Positions 12,710 through 25,839 of a stretch of DNA of 64,000 nt are shown here, in pieces. The translations under genes were made by a program, and so were the position numbers. Every line of letters begins with the position of its first letter. Positions within the stretch are counted from its first letter, which is position 1. The stretch comes from Romanomermis culicivorax (Eukaryota; Nematoda; Enoplea; Mermithida; Mermithidae): the NCBI GenBank assembly GCA_963922205.1, contig CAWUHX010000322.1, forward strand, positions 62,001 through 126,000, in the 5' to 3' direction. The notes below the pieces were generated by a model. That model was not told the origin of the DNA, ran no database searches, and saw nothing but the letters and a program-made list of their open reading frames with translations.

Positions 12710-13988
12710 TGACTTGTGCCACGGCTCGAGTCTTCAAGGCTAGTATTTTCCATACGGTCGATTAACAATATAATGCCAGCTTAGAATGCGTAATGCACAA
12801 TAAATATTTCTTTCAATCAAAAGATTTAACTTCTGTCATAGAAATTAAGATGGTTGAAGCTCAGGATTTGTAAAATTCTGGAAGTCTCAAGTTTTACAGA
12901 GTCATACTTTTCAAAGCGAGGTTCGAGATTACAGCGAAGAAATCATTTGTTCTTAGGGTATATTGCTTCAGAGTGTGTGAAAAACGAAGTGCAATTATAC
13001 CTGGACAATAGGTTCAACCGGGTGCAACTATAGATGCCAGGTGAGCTAGCCACCAGAAAGTTCATGTCAGGGTCAGTAGATTGAATGAATGACTGACTGA
13101 GAGAAGCGAAAAAGAATATCTTCAACAGTGATGCTAATTTGGCTTTCCTATTACGTCTGACTCATGGAATTATGCTTGATATTGATATTCTTAAAAGGGA
13201 TAAGACTTTCATCTGATTCTAATTAAATCAGTTCATTCCTACATTACGCACTTGATTATTTGACCGAGAAGTAAATATTCAGTAGTTAGTTTGACGGTAA
13301 TACATTTGGGAATCGCTAAATTCGCATTCTGTTCCGATAAACGTTTACATTTGAAAAATAGTTTGAAAAATAGGAAAATTCCATATAATTTTAATTTCTA
13401 AAACGTTTACATCTTTTCATTGTATCTGGAACTATTTGTGAAAACGGCGATTTTTGATTTTTCACCACAATTTTGTGATATTCTTAACTTTCTTCTAGAA
13501 CTTTTTTCGAAAATTTCTCCTTTTCAGTCATTAGCACCGTGCGAAAAAACCCTGCTATATTCGTTACATCAGATTTGGCATGCTAAACCAATCTTAAACA
13601 GAGTGAGAATCCTACTGTAAATAGTATAAGGAAATCGTTACTTTCTTATTGAAGTTTGGGCGTACTAGAGTCAGACACAATATCTGTTCATTTTTATGCT
13701 TCCAGTATATTTCATAATCCTCACTCACTGCAAAACTCATTTCAATTAATTTTTGCATCTCCGCTTTCTTCCTATATCCATGGCCAATATTTACTTCAGT
13801 TCTATCATCTTTTCATCATACAAAACATATTCTTCTTACAATCGGATTCAGAATTTCAGAATGCTAGTAATCAAAACCGATCAACTTCATACTGCAGCTC
13901 GCAGTAATTGAACTTTTTCGATTGCAAACCTACCGAGCAACTTACGAAAAATGAATCATTGGAATGCCTCTTACGGGCGAGATAATAA

Positions 13989-16900
13989 TCAAAAAGCTAT
14001 CAATTGACGGCAAATCTGGTCGTAAACTTGGCGCGTCAATGGTTCATATTCGCCGGACGACGGGTTCAAGTAGAATAACTTATCACCATTACATTTATCC
14101 GGATCGAAAGCGCTTTGTTGCAAATATTGCTTTTGTAATTTATAAGTTCCTGGAATAGTGAAGTCTAATAAGATGGAATGCTTCGCGAATTGGTAACAGG
14201 GTTGTTTTAGGCCAATTGAGAGCCATGGCTCCTAAAAATTCTGACTGGCTCCTAAAAATTTAGGGGCACAAGCCAAATTGGCTTGTAAAAATTAGAGCCT
14301 AACGACCCTTTTTATTTAATGAGTTTCCTGTCGGGAGATGCATTTCTATGTTTTAAAACAGAAATACCAAAAATTTCACGGCGCTTGGCGCCGGATTTTA
14401 AATCATTTATGATTCTTGGTATTATTTCTGTTGTGGGGTTGGAAAATGTCGGCCTAGCGTATGCTTATTGCTTTTAAACATCAGCATGTTATGGATGAAT
14501 GTTTGACCTTGTATTGTTTCTTCACATATTTGACGAAAATTTTCACAAAATCGTTTTGTAATCCTTTTGAATTTTCGACTTTGTGAACATATAACTTTTT
14601 GCATTTGGAAAATAATTAAGACATTAGCATGGGCAAATGGCATAGGTTCTTCTGACTATGAAGTCACCCAAATTCTTTGTTGCTTGCCTAATTTTTGAAT
14701 TTTAGTTTGCCCGACTGAAAACACGGTGAAAAAATAGCAATTAGACCTTTCATGCGGGAAATAGATATTGAAAATATTCATTTTCCAATGCTATAAAGTA
14801 TCAAAATCAAAAAATTTTCTTCCGATGCTAAGCGCGGGCACTAACTACCGATATCCAAGTCCAAAATAAAATACCTATCGCGCTTTTTTATGCTTTATAC
14901 GATTGAAAACAGTCATAAATAATTATGATTGGTAAATTACTGGCTCTAGATATATAAGATCAAAAATGTTATAAAAATTTTTGAATGCTTCCGCCAACCA
15001 AATGGTGAAAATACCACGATCGACCATCGGTAGTTGCAGAAGAATGTGCTGAAAAAATTAATTTTCGGACTTTTAGAGGCTTCGGAATCAAACTTTTTTG
15101 GCGCTAAACGCCAAAGATGTTACTTTAGCCAGACTTTTGATTTTTCACCCAAAACTCAAGCAATTCAATTTCAAAAAGGCGAAGTGAATGAAATACAAGG
15201 GAAGAAACTTTTAATCATTTCTCTGATGAAACTAAGCGAATTTATCAATTTTATAGTAAGCAACTAATAATGTATCTGTGCAGCCAAATTTTTTCCCCAA
15301 ATTTCACATTGCAAGCTGACTTTTGAAAAAATAACCCTGATGATTGATTTGAATAATAACTGATCTAATATGTGATCCTTGTTGTTCTGTGTTCGATTGA
15401 GAATGTAGTATTCAAAATGATTGATCTGTTATGTGGGCTTCTGTTGTGATTTTGAAGAAATTTGTTGAAAAAACATTATTTTTATACTCCCAGATTTGTT
15501 TACAAACCTTTTAGTTTTGGCTGTTGAAATTCGGATTGGCCTGTAAAATTTTGACCCTAGGAGCCAATTGGCCTGTCGAGATGAAATGAAAAATACTCTG
15601 ATTGGTAAAAATCGAAGTATTCGTTATAACAATATGATTTTTCAAGCGTTGACAAATTAGTCTAAAAATTGCACAAAATGTACCTGTCGTTTCGACTTTT
15701 TCACAGAAACGTAAAAAAATCGGTCGAGAATAGGTCGGTAACGATTCTTTCAATTCTCGATTGAACATTTTCAGGTCTATGACATCCTCGACGTCGGCCA
15801 ACGCGGCCATGCCGGCTTTTCCTTCCAATCCTGAGAAATATTTTGCCTGGTATTTGTGCGTTTGAAAAGCACATATTTACCTGGAATTTCGGCTCCGTAA
15901 ACAGTAGCATCGTTTAGACCGATAATTTTATGAATGACACCTTCAACTTCGCGGGTAGAAACGTTCTCACCTTTCCATCTAAACGTATCGCCAGTTCTAT
16001 CTTTGAAGTATAAATATCCCATTTCGTCCATGTAGAGAATATCGCCTATAAATGTGAATTTTGAAAAATTCATCATTGATTTATTCTTTGCACAGTACAA
16101 AACATTATTTTCTAAGAAATTCAGTTCGTACATATCTGTATGTATACATGCACGTGAGAAAATCATGTTTGCCAGTTTTGAAAAATGTTGGCGAAAAGAA
16201 GAATGCTGACAGCAACTCTTTCTAGATAGTAACTGAAACGAGCTTCACTTTGGAATTCAACGAGAAATCGTCTCCAATGATTTTACTGCACTACCCTGCC
16301 ATGCTCGAAATTTAAAAAAAATCCATACAAGTTTCGCTCGTCGATGGAAGCATATGGAGACAAAATCGACGGATTAGCTAAGACTATTTTAACACTTCAA
16401 CTATCCAGAACTAGATTCAAATTTAAAAATCAAGTTACCCGACGAAAAAGCTATGTCGCCTTCGTTGAAGACGTTACGTATCAATTTTTTATTCGTCTCT
16501 TTGGCAGATAAGTAGCCGCGAAATTCCTTCACAGGATTCCCTTTAATTATTTTGCCAACCATTTCGCCGTATTCGCCTGGTTTACACCGGACGCACATAC
16601 CGTCTTTGTTGCGTATCAATTCGCCGGTCATTTCATTTATTTTGACCAAAGCGATCGGGTACAGTAAATGTATAAATGGATAGATCGGGAAAAATCCGCA
16701 AGCGCCGACTTTGCTATCAATGTTCACTGAACAAATGAGTAAAGGTTCTCCATTTACACTGATTTAGCCTGATATTTCCTTCCCACTCGTCATTTTTCTT
16801 AGCATAAATTCTACTCTATGACATATCGTAGATTTTGTTCTAATATAATTTTATCCAGTTTTTTCGATTTGCATTCTACAATCCTCCCAATCTGCCTATT

Positions 16901-19900
16901 AGATTCGTTAATATGTATTTATTCTACTACTTCATATTTGTATAAACATTCATAGTCACTCGAGTATTCCTCGATTTTCCACAATCTCATTTTTCTGGTG
17001 CGACCTATTGTCTTCAGCTATTTGGATTTTGTGCTGTCTTTACACATTGAAATGTTATTACTTTGACAAACATTGTACAATGATCGATCATGCATCTTCA
17101 CTTGCAGTAGAAAATATATATAAACTTTCAGATAATTGCATTGCTCGTTCAAACCATATAACCTTAATGAATGAAAAAGATTTATTGGAGCCACTGGAAA
17201 CATTAGCCGAGTCAATATTCACAATTCTTTTTTCTATTTGATCTTGGAATGCATATTGCTTTCATTATTAATTATTTCTTTGGAGAATTTGCAAGGGCTA
17301 TGATTATTTTTCAATTTTTAGTAATAATTTGTAGCTGACATTAGATTCGATATCTCACAAGCTTACCTAAACTAGTGTTACCCTCGGTGGAAGCGTATAA
17401 TTCGCCAATCTTTTTGATACCAAATCGAGTTGTAAAATCTTGCCAAATTTCAGATCGCAAACCATTGCCATACATCATTCGAATTTTATGCATTTGTTCT
17501 TGAGGTCGTTGGGGTTGAGCCAAAAGATAACGACAAATTTCGCCGATATATTGTGCTACCTTGGGTTACAAATCAAAAATGAAAGAGGTCAATAGAAACA
17601 AAACAGAAAGATTAACAGCAATTTAGACTTACTGTGCAATCGTATTTCATGCAGTCGTCCCAAAATTTACTTGCCGAAAATTTACGCTTAACGACAACAG
17701 TTGAGCCCAAAATGAGCGCCATGCCTGCTCCAGCTACACCGGATAAAGTGTGATACAAAGGCATGCTTACGTACAACGTATCTTTATCTTTAATACCGAA
17801 ACTTCTGGCGGCTCCCTTTGATAACATATAGAATCTGAAAGAATGAAAATCTTTATACCGTAAAACAATTCTGGAAAGGAGACAGTTATTCAAAAGTCAT
17901 TATATGAAAAAGCTAAAGATTCGTGTTCTTGCTGTAAAGCGTGATTTACTTTTATAACTGTCACAGGATTTCTCTTATACCTAGCATTGGTCAAGACGGC
18001 AGCTTTCGGAAGACCAGTCGTCCCGGAAGTATAAATGTACAGCAAAACACCTATAAATAAAACCAATTTTATAGTCTGGAAACTCGCAACAGAACAAGGC
18101 GAAAAGATTACTCTTCAAATCAAGATCAGTTGGCTTTTTCGGCTCGTTAATCGAACATTTAATTAGAGCGTCATCCATCCGTTTCGCTCTAAAATTTTGT
18201 ATGACTTTGCCGCCGTAGACCAAAATTTTGACCTCCGATGATATGTAACCGGCTTTGACAGCTTCCTGGACAGCTGAAAATGATCAAAAATAAGTTTCTT
18301 ATTTATTAAGGCTAAAATCATTGAAACGAAACGAGCAAAATAAAATAAAGAAAATTGAAAACAAAGATGAAACACTCGAATTTTCCAATCAAAAGTAGCT
18401 ATCCTTTCTCGGATCCAAGAGTGAGAATACCTTTTTTTGGTCAGAAGTTATGTGTTCATTTATGATCCAACAGAAAGCTACAAGATCGCAAATCAAAAAA
18501 ATTACCAGGCTGTAATTCTGGATCAACAATTATATATCGAGACTTTGCTGTTGTTACACAATGTCCCAACGACTGATTACGTAAATTATAATTTATTAAT
18601 GACGAAATGACACCCAACTTCGACAAACCCAACCAAATGGCTATATAATCAACGCTGTTGTGCATAAAAATCGCTACAACATCGCCTCGTTTCACATTCG
18701 TGTGTTTGCAAAAGTAGTTAGCGATTTGGTTACAAAGGAAATTCATGTCGGTAAATGTGTATTTGCGGTTTTGTTCGACGTCCACGTAGGCAACTTTGTT
18801 CGGGTATTTGCTGACATTATCAATGAAAATTGACGAAATTGTGGATTTCCGTTTGAGCACCGTGGCGATATCGTATTCCAGGGTCAACAAAATATAAATT
18901 CCTCTAAAAATGGTGCAATAAACGGTTAAATCTTTCCCACGTTACTTTCCGTACTGCTTTTTCCCTAAATCAACCTTTTTGAGCCGAAAAAATGAAAAAA
19001 TTTTAGGGCCCGAGAACAAAAATGGCGTATTTTAAAGTGGCCAAATCGCACATTTTTAGGGCGCCTAGTGCTATGAAATGACCATAGAAAGGTACACTTT
19101 CATCCCTCAGTTCTCTTTGATAGCATTTATTCATCTACAACGCCTACCTTACATATAATAATGAATTATACTCGATAATTTATTTGCAAATTTGGTGAAA
19201 ATTGGAGATTATTCGATGTTGATGCCCAAAAGGAATACGAGATAGTTAATTTTTCTCTTTCCCCAATTCACTTAATTAAAATCATTATTTATCTGAAACC
19301 GAGTATATCAAAATCGCACCAATTGAATGTATTATTTTCCAACATTTCAGAAGTTTCGTAAATCTTCCGTACGTCAAATGATGCATCTAATATCTTTATT
19401 CGAGCTCGCAGTAGTGCAACTAACCGAATTGTCACAAATTCGATAGTATATCATACATGTATAAAGAGTTCCTGCAGTTCAGGAGACCAAAAATTCATTG
19501 TAAAACACACATATGATTGGGAGAAGTGCTACGGGAACTCCCGCCCCGGAAATCGTCGGCCATATGGCTAGCCATTGGGTGACCCCCAAGGATTTTCCAA
19601 TCTTATGGCTAGCCATATGGTATTCATTGGGACCCTATACTTTTGGTCGGAAAAATTCTGAAAAATGTCAATTTTCGCGGCGCTTAGCGCCATGAATACA
19701 TTTTTTGCGATTTTTTAGACAAAAATTATTTTTTTCCACAGTTTTCGAACTTTTTCGGTTATATAAATTATGGGAGCTTTTTTCCTTCAGAAACTTCCTC
19801 CCCCTGAAATTTTGGGAAATCAGTGAGCCCGGCCCCAAGAAGCCGCCCGAGTCCCCTAAAATGACTTCATCGAGTATTTCTGACTTAGGGGTGGTTCTCA

Positions 19901-20364
19901 GTGCAATTTAACCATCAATTAAATTATACATTGAATGATACCATTCAAGATCATTACTGTAACATTGATTCTGTTGGAATTCATAGTGAATTTACAAATT
20001 GTCATTTTTCTATATTGTACCTCTGTTCGAGGGAGATGTTTTGGGAAAAAAGTAACTTGTAGAATCAGAGGACACTAAAATAAGACATTGGAAAAACTGA
20101 GAATAGATTTCTTTCTTACTTACTACAGATTACATAAGTCTCTGTATCTTGAATAATTGGAGAGCTACACAATATGGGAAAAAATGCGGCTTACTTTATG
20201 TCCCGCGGTAGCGACCTCAGCGCATTTCGGACGAATTTCCTTTTAAAACAAAGTAAGGCGCATAAGCCAGCCGTCAAGGTTACATTTTCGTACCAGTTCA
20301 TTTCCGTAAAAAATACGAAAATCAGATTGGCCGCTAATAGAAGTATGGCGTCGATGATTATCAT
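13989..20364 (-). CDS. FATP/SLC27-type long-chain acyl-CoA synthetase, copy 2 (10 exons)
   Basis: Exons on the minus strand: 20364-20195, 18903-18506, 18273-18112, 18050-17981, 17834-17633, 17559-17367, 16726-16439, 16045-15881, 15830-15684 and 14149-13989 (TGA). Junctions are GT-AG and phases agree, giving about 651 residues, full length for the family. Exon 1 starts at an ATG and encodes two hydrophobic segments followed by LRSLPRDIK, matching the membrane-anchored N-terminus of FATPs. Other motifs: [12 protein letters not shown] (exon 4), MPLYHTLSG and [11 protein letters not shown] (exon 5), [12 protein letters not shown] (exon 6) and [19 protein letters not shown] (exon 8). The last exon carries the [15 protein letters not shown]-type ending. 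It converges on copy 1 with about 2 kb between stops. The motifs are intact, so it looks functional. Which fatty acids it uses cannot be read from sequence. Confidence 0.92.
14199..15580. repeat. Repeats filling FATP copy 2 intron 9, including a GC-rich hairpin
   Basis: This last intron of copy 2 contains cggcgcttggcgccgg at about 14382 followed by sequence matching the foldback at 25840-26830 (same order of segments, ending in tttgcccgactgaaaac). Near 15560 a segment with gaccctaggagccaattggc also appears in copy 1 intron 7 around 7450. No exon seen between 14150 and 15683. Confidence 0.4.
19495..19760. repeat. Repeat family E, inverted copy in the first intron of FATP copy 2 region
   Basis: Reverse complement of the 9655-10012 family. 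Seen on + as cgtcggccatatggctagcc, ccctatacttttggtcgg, gcggcgcttagcgcc and tttagacaaaaa. It lies in intron 1 of copy 2, between exons 20195 and 18903. Confidence 0.5.
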
Positions 20365-22430
20365 CTTCGTCGTTGAAAAACGGCGCGGAAAAATAACGTT
20401 AAAAGAAATAGAAGAGTAATATTGGAAAAAAATTGTTCATCCAACGACCTAACAATAAAACGTGTCGGCATCCAAGCCCGCTTTGCTTAATCTTGAAAAT
20501 CGTCGTTGAATCGAACTTGAAATTTAGTAAAAAATATCTACTGCGAAAGTTAGAAAAACGATTCACAGAGCTTTTGGAGCTCGTGCACAAATTTTTAGGG
20601 CGTTTTGTGCATGCAGAAGTCGATTTTCGTATCGTGCTGATTTTCAAGTTGTATTCTTTCAATGTGAATTTAACATTTTGTTGTTGAATGGAAAATGATT
20701 TAATTGACTGCAAAATTGGACCGCTTATCCAGAAAATAAATGTTTAGAAAATTCATTTTTCAGTTTTCAACATCCACTGAAATTTTTGGCACATCGCGCG
20801 GGAACTTTTTTATTCTTTTTGCGGTTTCGCCCGAATTTATTAAATATCATAAGCCGATCTTCTAGCAGGTTAGCTGACTGAAATCGCGCAAGTCTGAACA
20901 TCGTTGTAGATTGAAAAATTAAACCTTGAGCCATAGAATAAGTCTTGAAAACATTTATTTACCCACGTCCTAGAGTACAAAACTTCAAAAAAAACTTGCG
21001 ATGCTTCGCGCCAGAAAGAAGGATAATCAAATTCAATCCATAGTTTATTGCTCTGGCTGATCATAAAGATGTCGCCAAGGGCATTTCTAGGCAATTTAAA
21101 ATTTTTTGCTCCAGTTTATGGTTGCATTTCTATTATTAAATCAGCTATATTGTTATCATTATGTGACCTAAAACACAAAAATTTGTATAGCTTCATTTTT
21201 GGTGAATGAGCGGCTGCAGAAGCATAGATAAGGCACGTGTGAGTATTTTCAGCAAAAAAATAATTAACGAAATCGGCAAAAAAATTTTTGACTGCTTTCG
21301 CGAAATGGCAAAAAATCTACACGAACAGACTGTTTTAATTTGAATGTTTTTTTGTAAATATTGCATATACATATTTCATGATATAAAAAGTTCGGGCTTT
21401 TTAGAAATCGAGTTTTATTCAATGTTCATTTGCAATCAAAAGTTGGCAACGCTAGTCTTTTTTCTGCCACATGTTTACCAACGTTTGCGTTGTTACATGA
21501 GCTCATCGTCGGTATAAACGTTAGAGCTGTTATTTGATGTATTTTAAGATGTCGCAGAGAAACCTTTTTAGTTATTTTATAGCCGCAGATGCCAACACAG
21601 TTCCCAATCTCGCAGCCTCACTCAAACCGACAGTGATGTGGTTGTGGCAACATATGAATTCGTGTTATGAAGGTGCAGATTTTTTTCTCACGGTGCACAA
21701 ACATTTTGACCCAATTTGTGCACCGTGCACACCACGCAGTGCACAAAAAACTCTGTGTTAGGGCTTCCTGGGTGGTGCCGGAGCTGTCCCACCACTGGCC
21801 GGTATCGGTGTGCATACAACCGTCACGACCAGGGCTCAACAAACATTCATTACTAACAGGACCGTCGTTCACCGCATTCCATGGTTTGTTCAATTTTTAA
21901 AATAAAAATAAATAAAAGATATCGGATGATTCAAATCTTGTCAAGGAACGCTCAGAAACTACTAGCGCTCTAACTAGATTTTTAATCGTATTATGAACAT
22001 CGAAAATTTTGAAAAATAATGGATTATTCCCAATGTTTTTTTTCATGCCGAAATTACCCCCAAATGGACCTATTTTCCCCCAGTCGTTTTTCGCTTTGAA
22101 ACAATACGCTACATATATTCAAGACACAGTGTGTTCAATGTTGTATCGGCCATGTGTTTAATGTTGGCTTTGGACACATTATTAAAGTTGACTTTTTGAG
22201 AGGAAAAAAATGATTAATTTTTCAGGAAGACGTATGACAACACGTCAATCCTGCAAAGCAACACGAAAAACTTCTGCATGTCAAAAAATCACGAAAAAAT
22301 TGATACCAACAGTGTTCAAAAATTGAAAAACTATAGTCGCTTAAGGATTTTTCATGACAAAATCGCAAAAAAACTGTGCAGCCATGTACATCAAAAGAGA
22401 CAATTTCGTATGATCTAAAGCAGAGATCCC
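20365..22430. other. No gene recognised upstream of FATP copy 2
   Basis: This would include the promoter of FATP copy 2. I see no convincing exon. Around 21610-21890 composition is less AT-rich and contains a gtgcac-rich stretch with inverted copies (gcacaaacattttgac / gtgcaccgtgcac), but I cannot assign it. Confidence 0.3.
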
Positions 22431-22855
22431 CAAGGTCAGATTTTCAGGTCGGAGCGGGTAAACTTGAAATGTTGCGGAGGTAGTGTAGCTGAATGGGTCA
22501 AGGGCAGCCCCCAACTTTTCGGACCTAGCATCCGAATGTTGGACACACCAACTTGAAAAAATTGCGGAAAGTGGCTTTATTGACCTTTTTGGTGAAATTT
22601 TCGAAAGTTTAGGCTTTTTCCGACTTTTTGGGGATTAACTCCAAAATTTTGGGATACTGAGGTCCTCGACCCACAAATTTCGGGTTGACCCCCCAAACTG
22701 GTCGGACATCTCACAGGTATGGATAGGGATGATTCCCTCTCATACCCTCTATGGAGCAGTCTGATCTAAAGCATACAAAGGCGCGGCCGACATTTTATCG
22801 GAAAAAAATTTTGCTCTAAACCTCAATTTTTGGACTTATCATGATGCCTGCTATG

Positions 22856-23621
22856 CAGCGATCGACCGGGTACCCTGGCCCGGCTGATCATACCATACCC
22901 GGGCCCGGGTTTAGTGTTTAAAATGAATTATTTTCTATTCAGTTCATTGAGACATCAAAAATATGGGCTAAATAATTAAAATGCAAAAAGTGCAGACAGT
23001 GCAATGCATGAGTCATCTAAAATCTCATATTGTCTAATGTCTGCGCTGTTTTTTCCCTGGACCGAGCTTGGCATTAGGCGAATGAGCCTAAAAAATTTTT
23101 CGCTTGTTCGCATTGCCTATTCATATCAGTTGTCAATTGTCTTACCATGGTGAATGTCTTCATAGCGCTTAGATGATTTATTAATAGTTTAATTTGTTGT
23201 TTTTAGGGACTAGATTTTGTGTTAAAAATCAAGATAATGTAAAATAATATTAATGTTTTTCTCATTTGAATAAATTTTGTAAGTAATTGCCGAATTTTTT
23301 ATAAATTGATGAAAAAATAACGCATTTTTTCAAAATTCTTCACAGAATTTTTATTCACCATTTGGCGAATGATCCTCATTTTGATTGCCTGCCTATTTTC
23401 CGGGTTTCAGAGATTGTATTAGTGACAAACTTGATAAAAAATAAACAATTTTTTTACAAATTATGGTCTTGTTGCTTATATTCTGTTTCATGCTTCACAT
23501 TCTTATACGACTGTTCTGACTAGCCTATATAGATGTTATGCAACAAGCCCGGGCCCGGTGCAAGGCCCGGTGAAAAATTCAGGTCCGGGCACAGTGAAAT
23601 TCTGAGCCCGGTCGATCACTG
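22856..23621. mobile_element. Non-autonomous hAT-like DNA element
   Basis: The terminal inverted repeat starts CAGCGATCGACCGGG on the left and ends CCCGGTCGATCACTG on the right. The flanking 8-bp direct repeat is CTGCTATG (22848-22855) versus CTGCTATA (23622-23629). A CAG-nG start and 8-bp target duplication are hAT traits. The interior (766 bp total) is AT-rich with GC-rich cccgggcccgg clusters near both ends and no transposase. Confidence 0.65.
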
Positions 23622-24894
23622 CTGCTATATGACCGAAACGAAAACCGAGGCGCTGCTTTACCCTCCACCAACCGACAGGAGGTGTTTTCAATATCCATTT
23701 TCTGGGATTTTTCAGTGAATTTAATGAGTTTTCAGTCGGGCAAACTAAAATTTGGACAAGCAAATAAATGAAATGGAATGAAATTAAATATTTTATTATT
23801 GTCAAAGGAAAAATTAAAATACTGTTATCGAACAAGAGGAAAAAACAAAAGTAAAACATGCTAGGAACTCAGAAAACTCTTTAACCGTTAGTTTAGATGA
23901 GAGAAAGAAGGGAAAACATAAAAATTAAAATACGTAACAGTAAATATAGGGTGACAAGTAGAAGGAAGCGCAGGTAACAAGCTAACGCGTTCCCCCAAGC
24001 TGTACTTTGAAATATCAATTTTGGAAATTTTCGTTTTGAAAGAGTGTAAATTGCAAGAAGCGAGAACTTTATTTGGGATCTTTCGTCATTTTTACGACGA
24101 GTGGACTCTAGATTACTACTGATAAAAAAGCCCGATTTATTAAGGCAGGATTGCCTTTTGATAATTTGAAACATTGGACATATGCACTGTATAGTCGGCG
24201 TATTTCCAACCTTTCTAAGCATAGCTTGTTTAAACGCTCGTCATACGTAAGGATAGATTTACAACCAAATAATCTCTTAGTGAACTTTCTCTCTGAACCC
24301 TTTCAATGAGATTGTCAGAGGCATAAAAGGGATTCAAAACAGTAGAACAGTATTCCAACACGTCTGACATATACTGTATATGCACGTAACAAGGGTAAGG
24401 GTATCACGAGACGTAAATAGTAAATACCCTAACTATCAAAGGACTTAAGCTATGGGCTTTTTTGGCTATGGAGTTTTAGTGATCTCCATACATGCACAAC
24501 ATAGAAATTCTGCTGGGGGTCAGCCAGGACAGGAGGTGGAATAGAAAATTTTTTTCGTTCTCGATAACGAAAAGAAGATCTTAAAAAGGCTTTCGAACAT
24601 ACAAAACGGATATTCTTCAACCTATATTAGCCAGACATATGAAATAATTTGCTTAGACAGCACTTTTTAAAGTGTTAATGGTACTTTTTGGAATCAAGTA
24701 TACTTTGTTTAGAAAAATTGTTGAACTAGAGCATCATTTCCATTTTTATTATGACTATCTCTTCTCTCTTGCTCATTTAACTTCATCGTCCTAAATGTCC
24801 AAACATATTTACTCGAAGATCAATATTCATTAAGAAATAAAACTTTGGACAAAAGAGTCCAATCTTGGGTTGTATCCAATGTAACGTGTTTTAC

Positions 24895-25196
24895 CCTACC
24901 TGTAACGGGGGGGGGGGGGGTTAGGGGACCCCCAACTTGGTAACTTGGTCGAACCCAATAGCCAGATGTCGGAATCCTCCAACTTGGAAAACCTTACACC
25001 CGAATGTCTAACCCTCCTCCAACTCGAACAAATTTGGAAAAAAAGTATCTTTTTTGGCCTGGCTTGAGAAAATTTTCGAAATTTTTTCGACTTTCTTGAC
25101 ATTTTTGGGACCTACCAAAATTTTTTTTGGAAATTTGAGGACCGCCATCCCAAAATTTTGGGTTCCCCTCAGCTGGTCGGACCTCTTACATGTATG
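24895..25196. mobile_element. Older copy of the CATACCTGTAA element
   Basis: Starts cctacctgtaac, followed by a run of 14 G. It ends agctggtcggacctcttacatgtatg, matching the ends of the clean copies at 27831-28018 and 30457-30646. It is about 300 bp, longer than those copies. No matching target duplication remains, so it is older. A further degenerate relative ends near 22725. Confidence 0.45.
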
Positions 25197-25839
25197 CCAC
25201 TTCGATGTTGGTAGCGGATGAATTAATGAGCACTCTATCGCTACTATATGCTTTCTCGGCTAGCAATATATTATTCATCAGTTCAATTTGACTGACCTGA
25301 CTAGAATTTTCACAAGTTTTTCCTCATTTATTCCTCATTACTGACTACAAAAACATCAGAATGCTCGGGAATGCGAATAAAATGCAGAAAAAAAGCATCC
25401 GTGACCATATTATAAATGTTTTCAAGAATGTGGAAAATGTTTGGAAAATGAGGAAGAAATTTTGGGTTCGGTTTTTCATGTGGAAAAAAACTTCGAGGAA
25501 AAAACGGTGACGCCGACGCAGGTGTTTTTGCACAGGCCAGGTAGCAACGTGCAACTTGAGGAAAAATCTTGGTTGCACAGATAAATTTTTGGTTGCTCAC
25601 TCTAAAATCAATAAATTAGCTTAACTTTATCGGAGAACCCACGAAAGCAGTTTCCTTGTATTTTACTTGATTTGCGTCGGATTGAGGCTTTTTAAATCCA
25701 ATTTTCTGAGTTTTGAAAAGAAAATGAAAAGGTCGGTGTGAGTCACTTTTTGTTCGGCACGTAGCGCCGACAATTTTTCTAGGATTTTGCTATTTTAGAA
25801 TGCTGGAGAATGAATCTGTTCAACTTTTATTTCCTAAAC

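Noticed and set aside
12383-12712. 109-codon open frame between the FATP genes
   Set aside because: Mostly the family G repeat, which recurs elsewhere; not coding.
23536-23859. 107-codon minus-strand open frame
   Set aside because: Runs across the right end of the hAT-like element at 23621 into flank; a gene would not be expected to do so.
24901-24920. Run of G as a possible assembly gap or G-quadruplex gene signal
   Set aside because: Related MITE copies have G-rich starts at the same place, so it is a length variant of the repeat.
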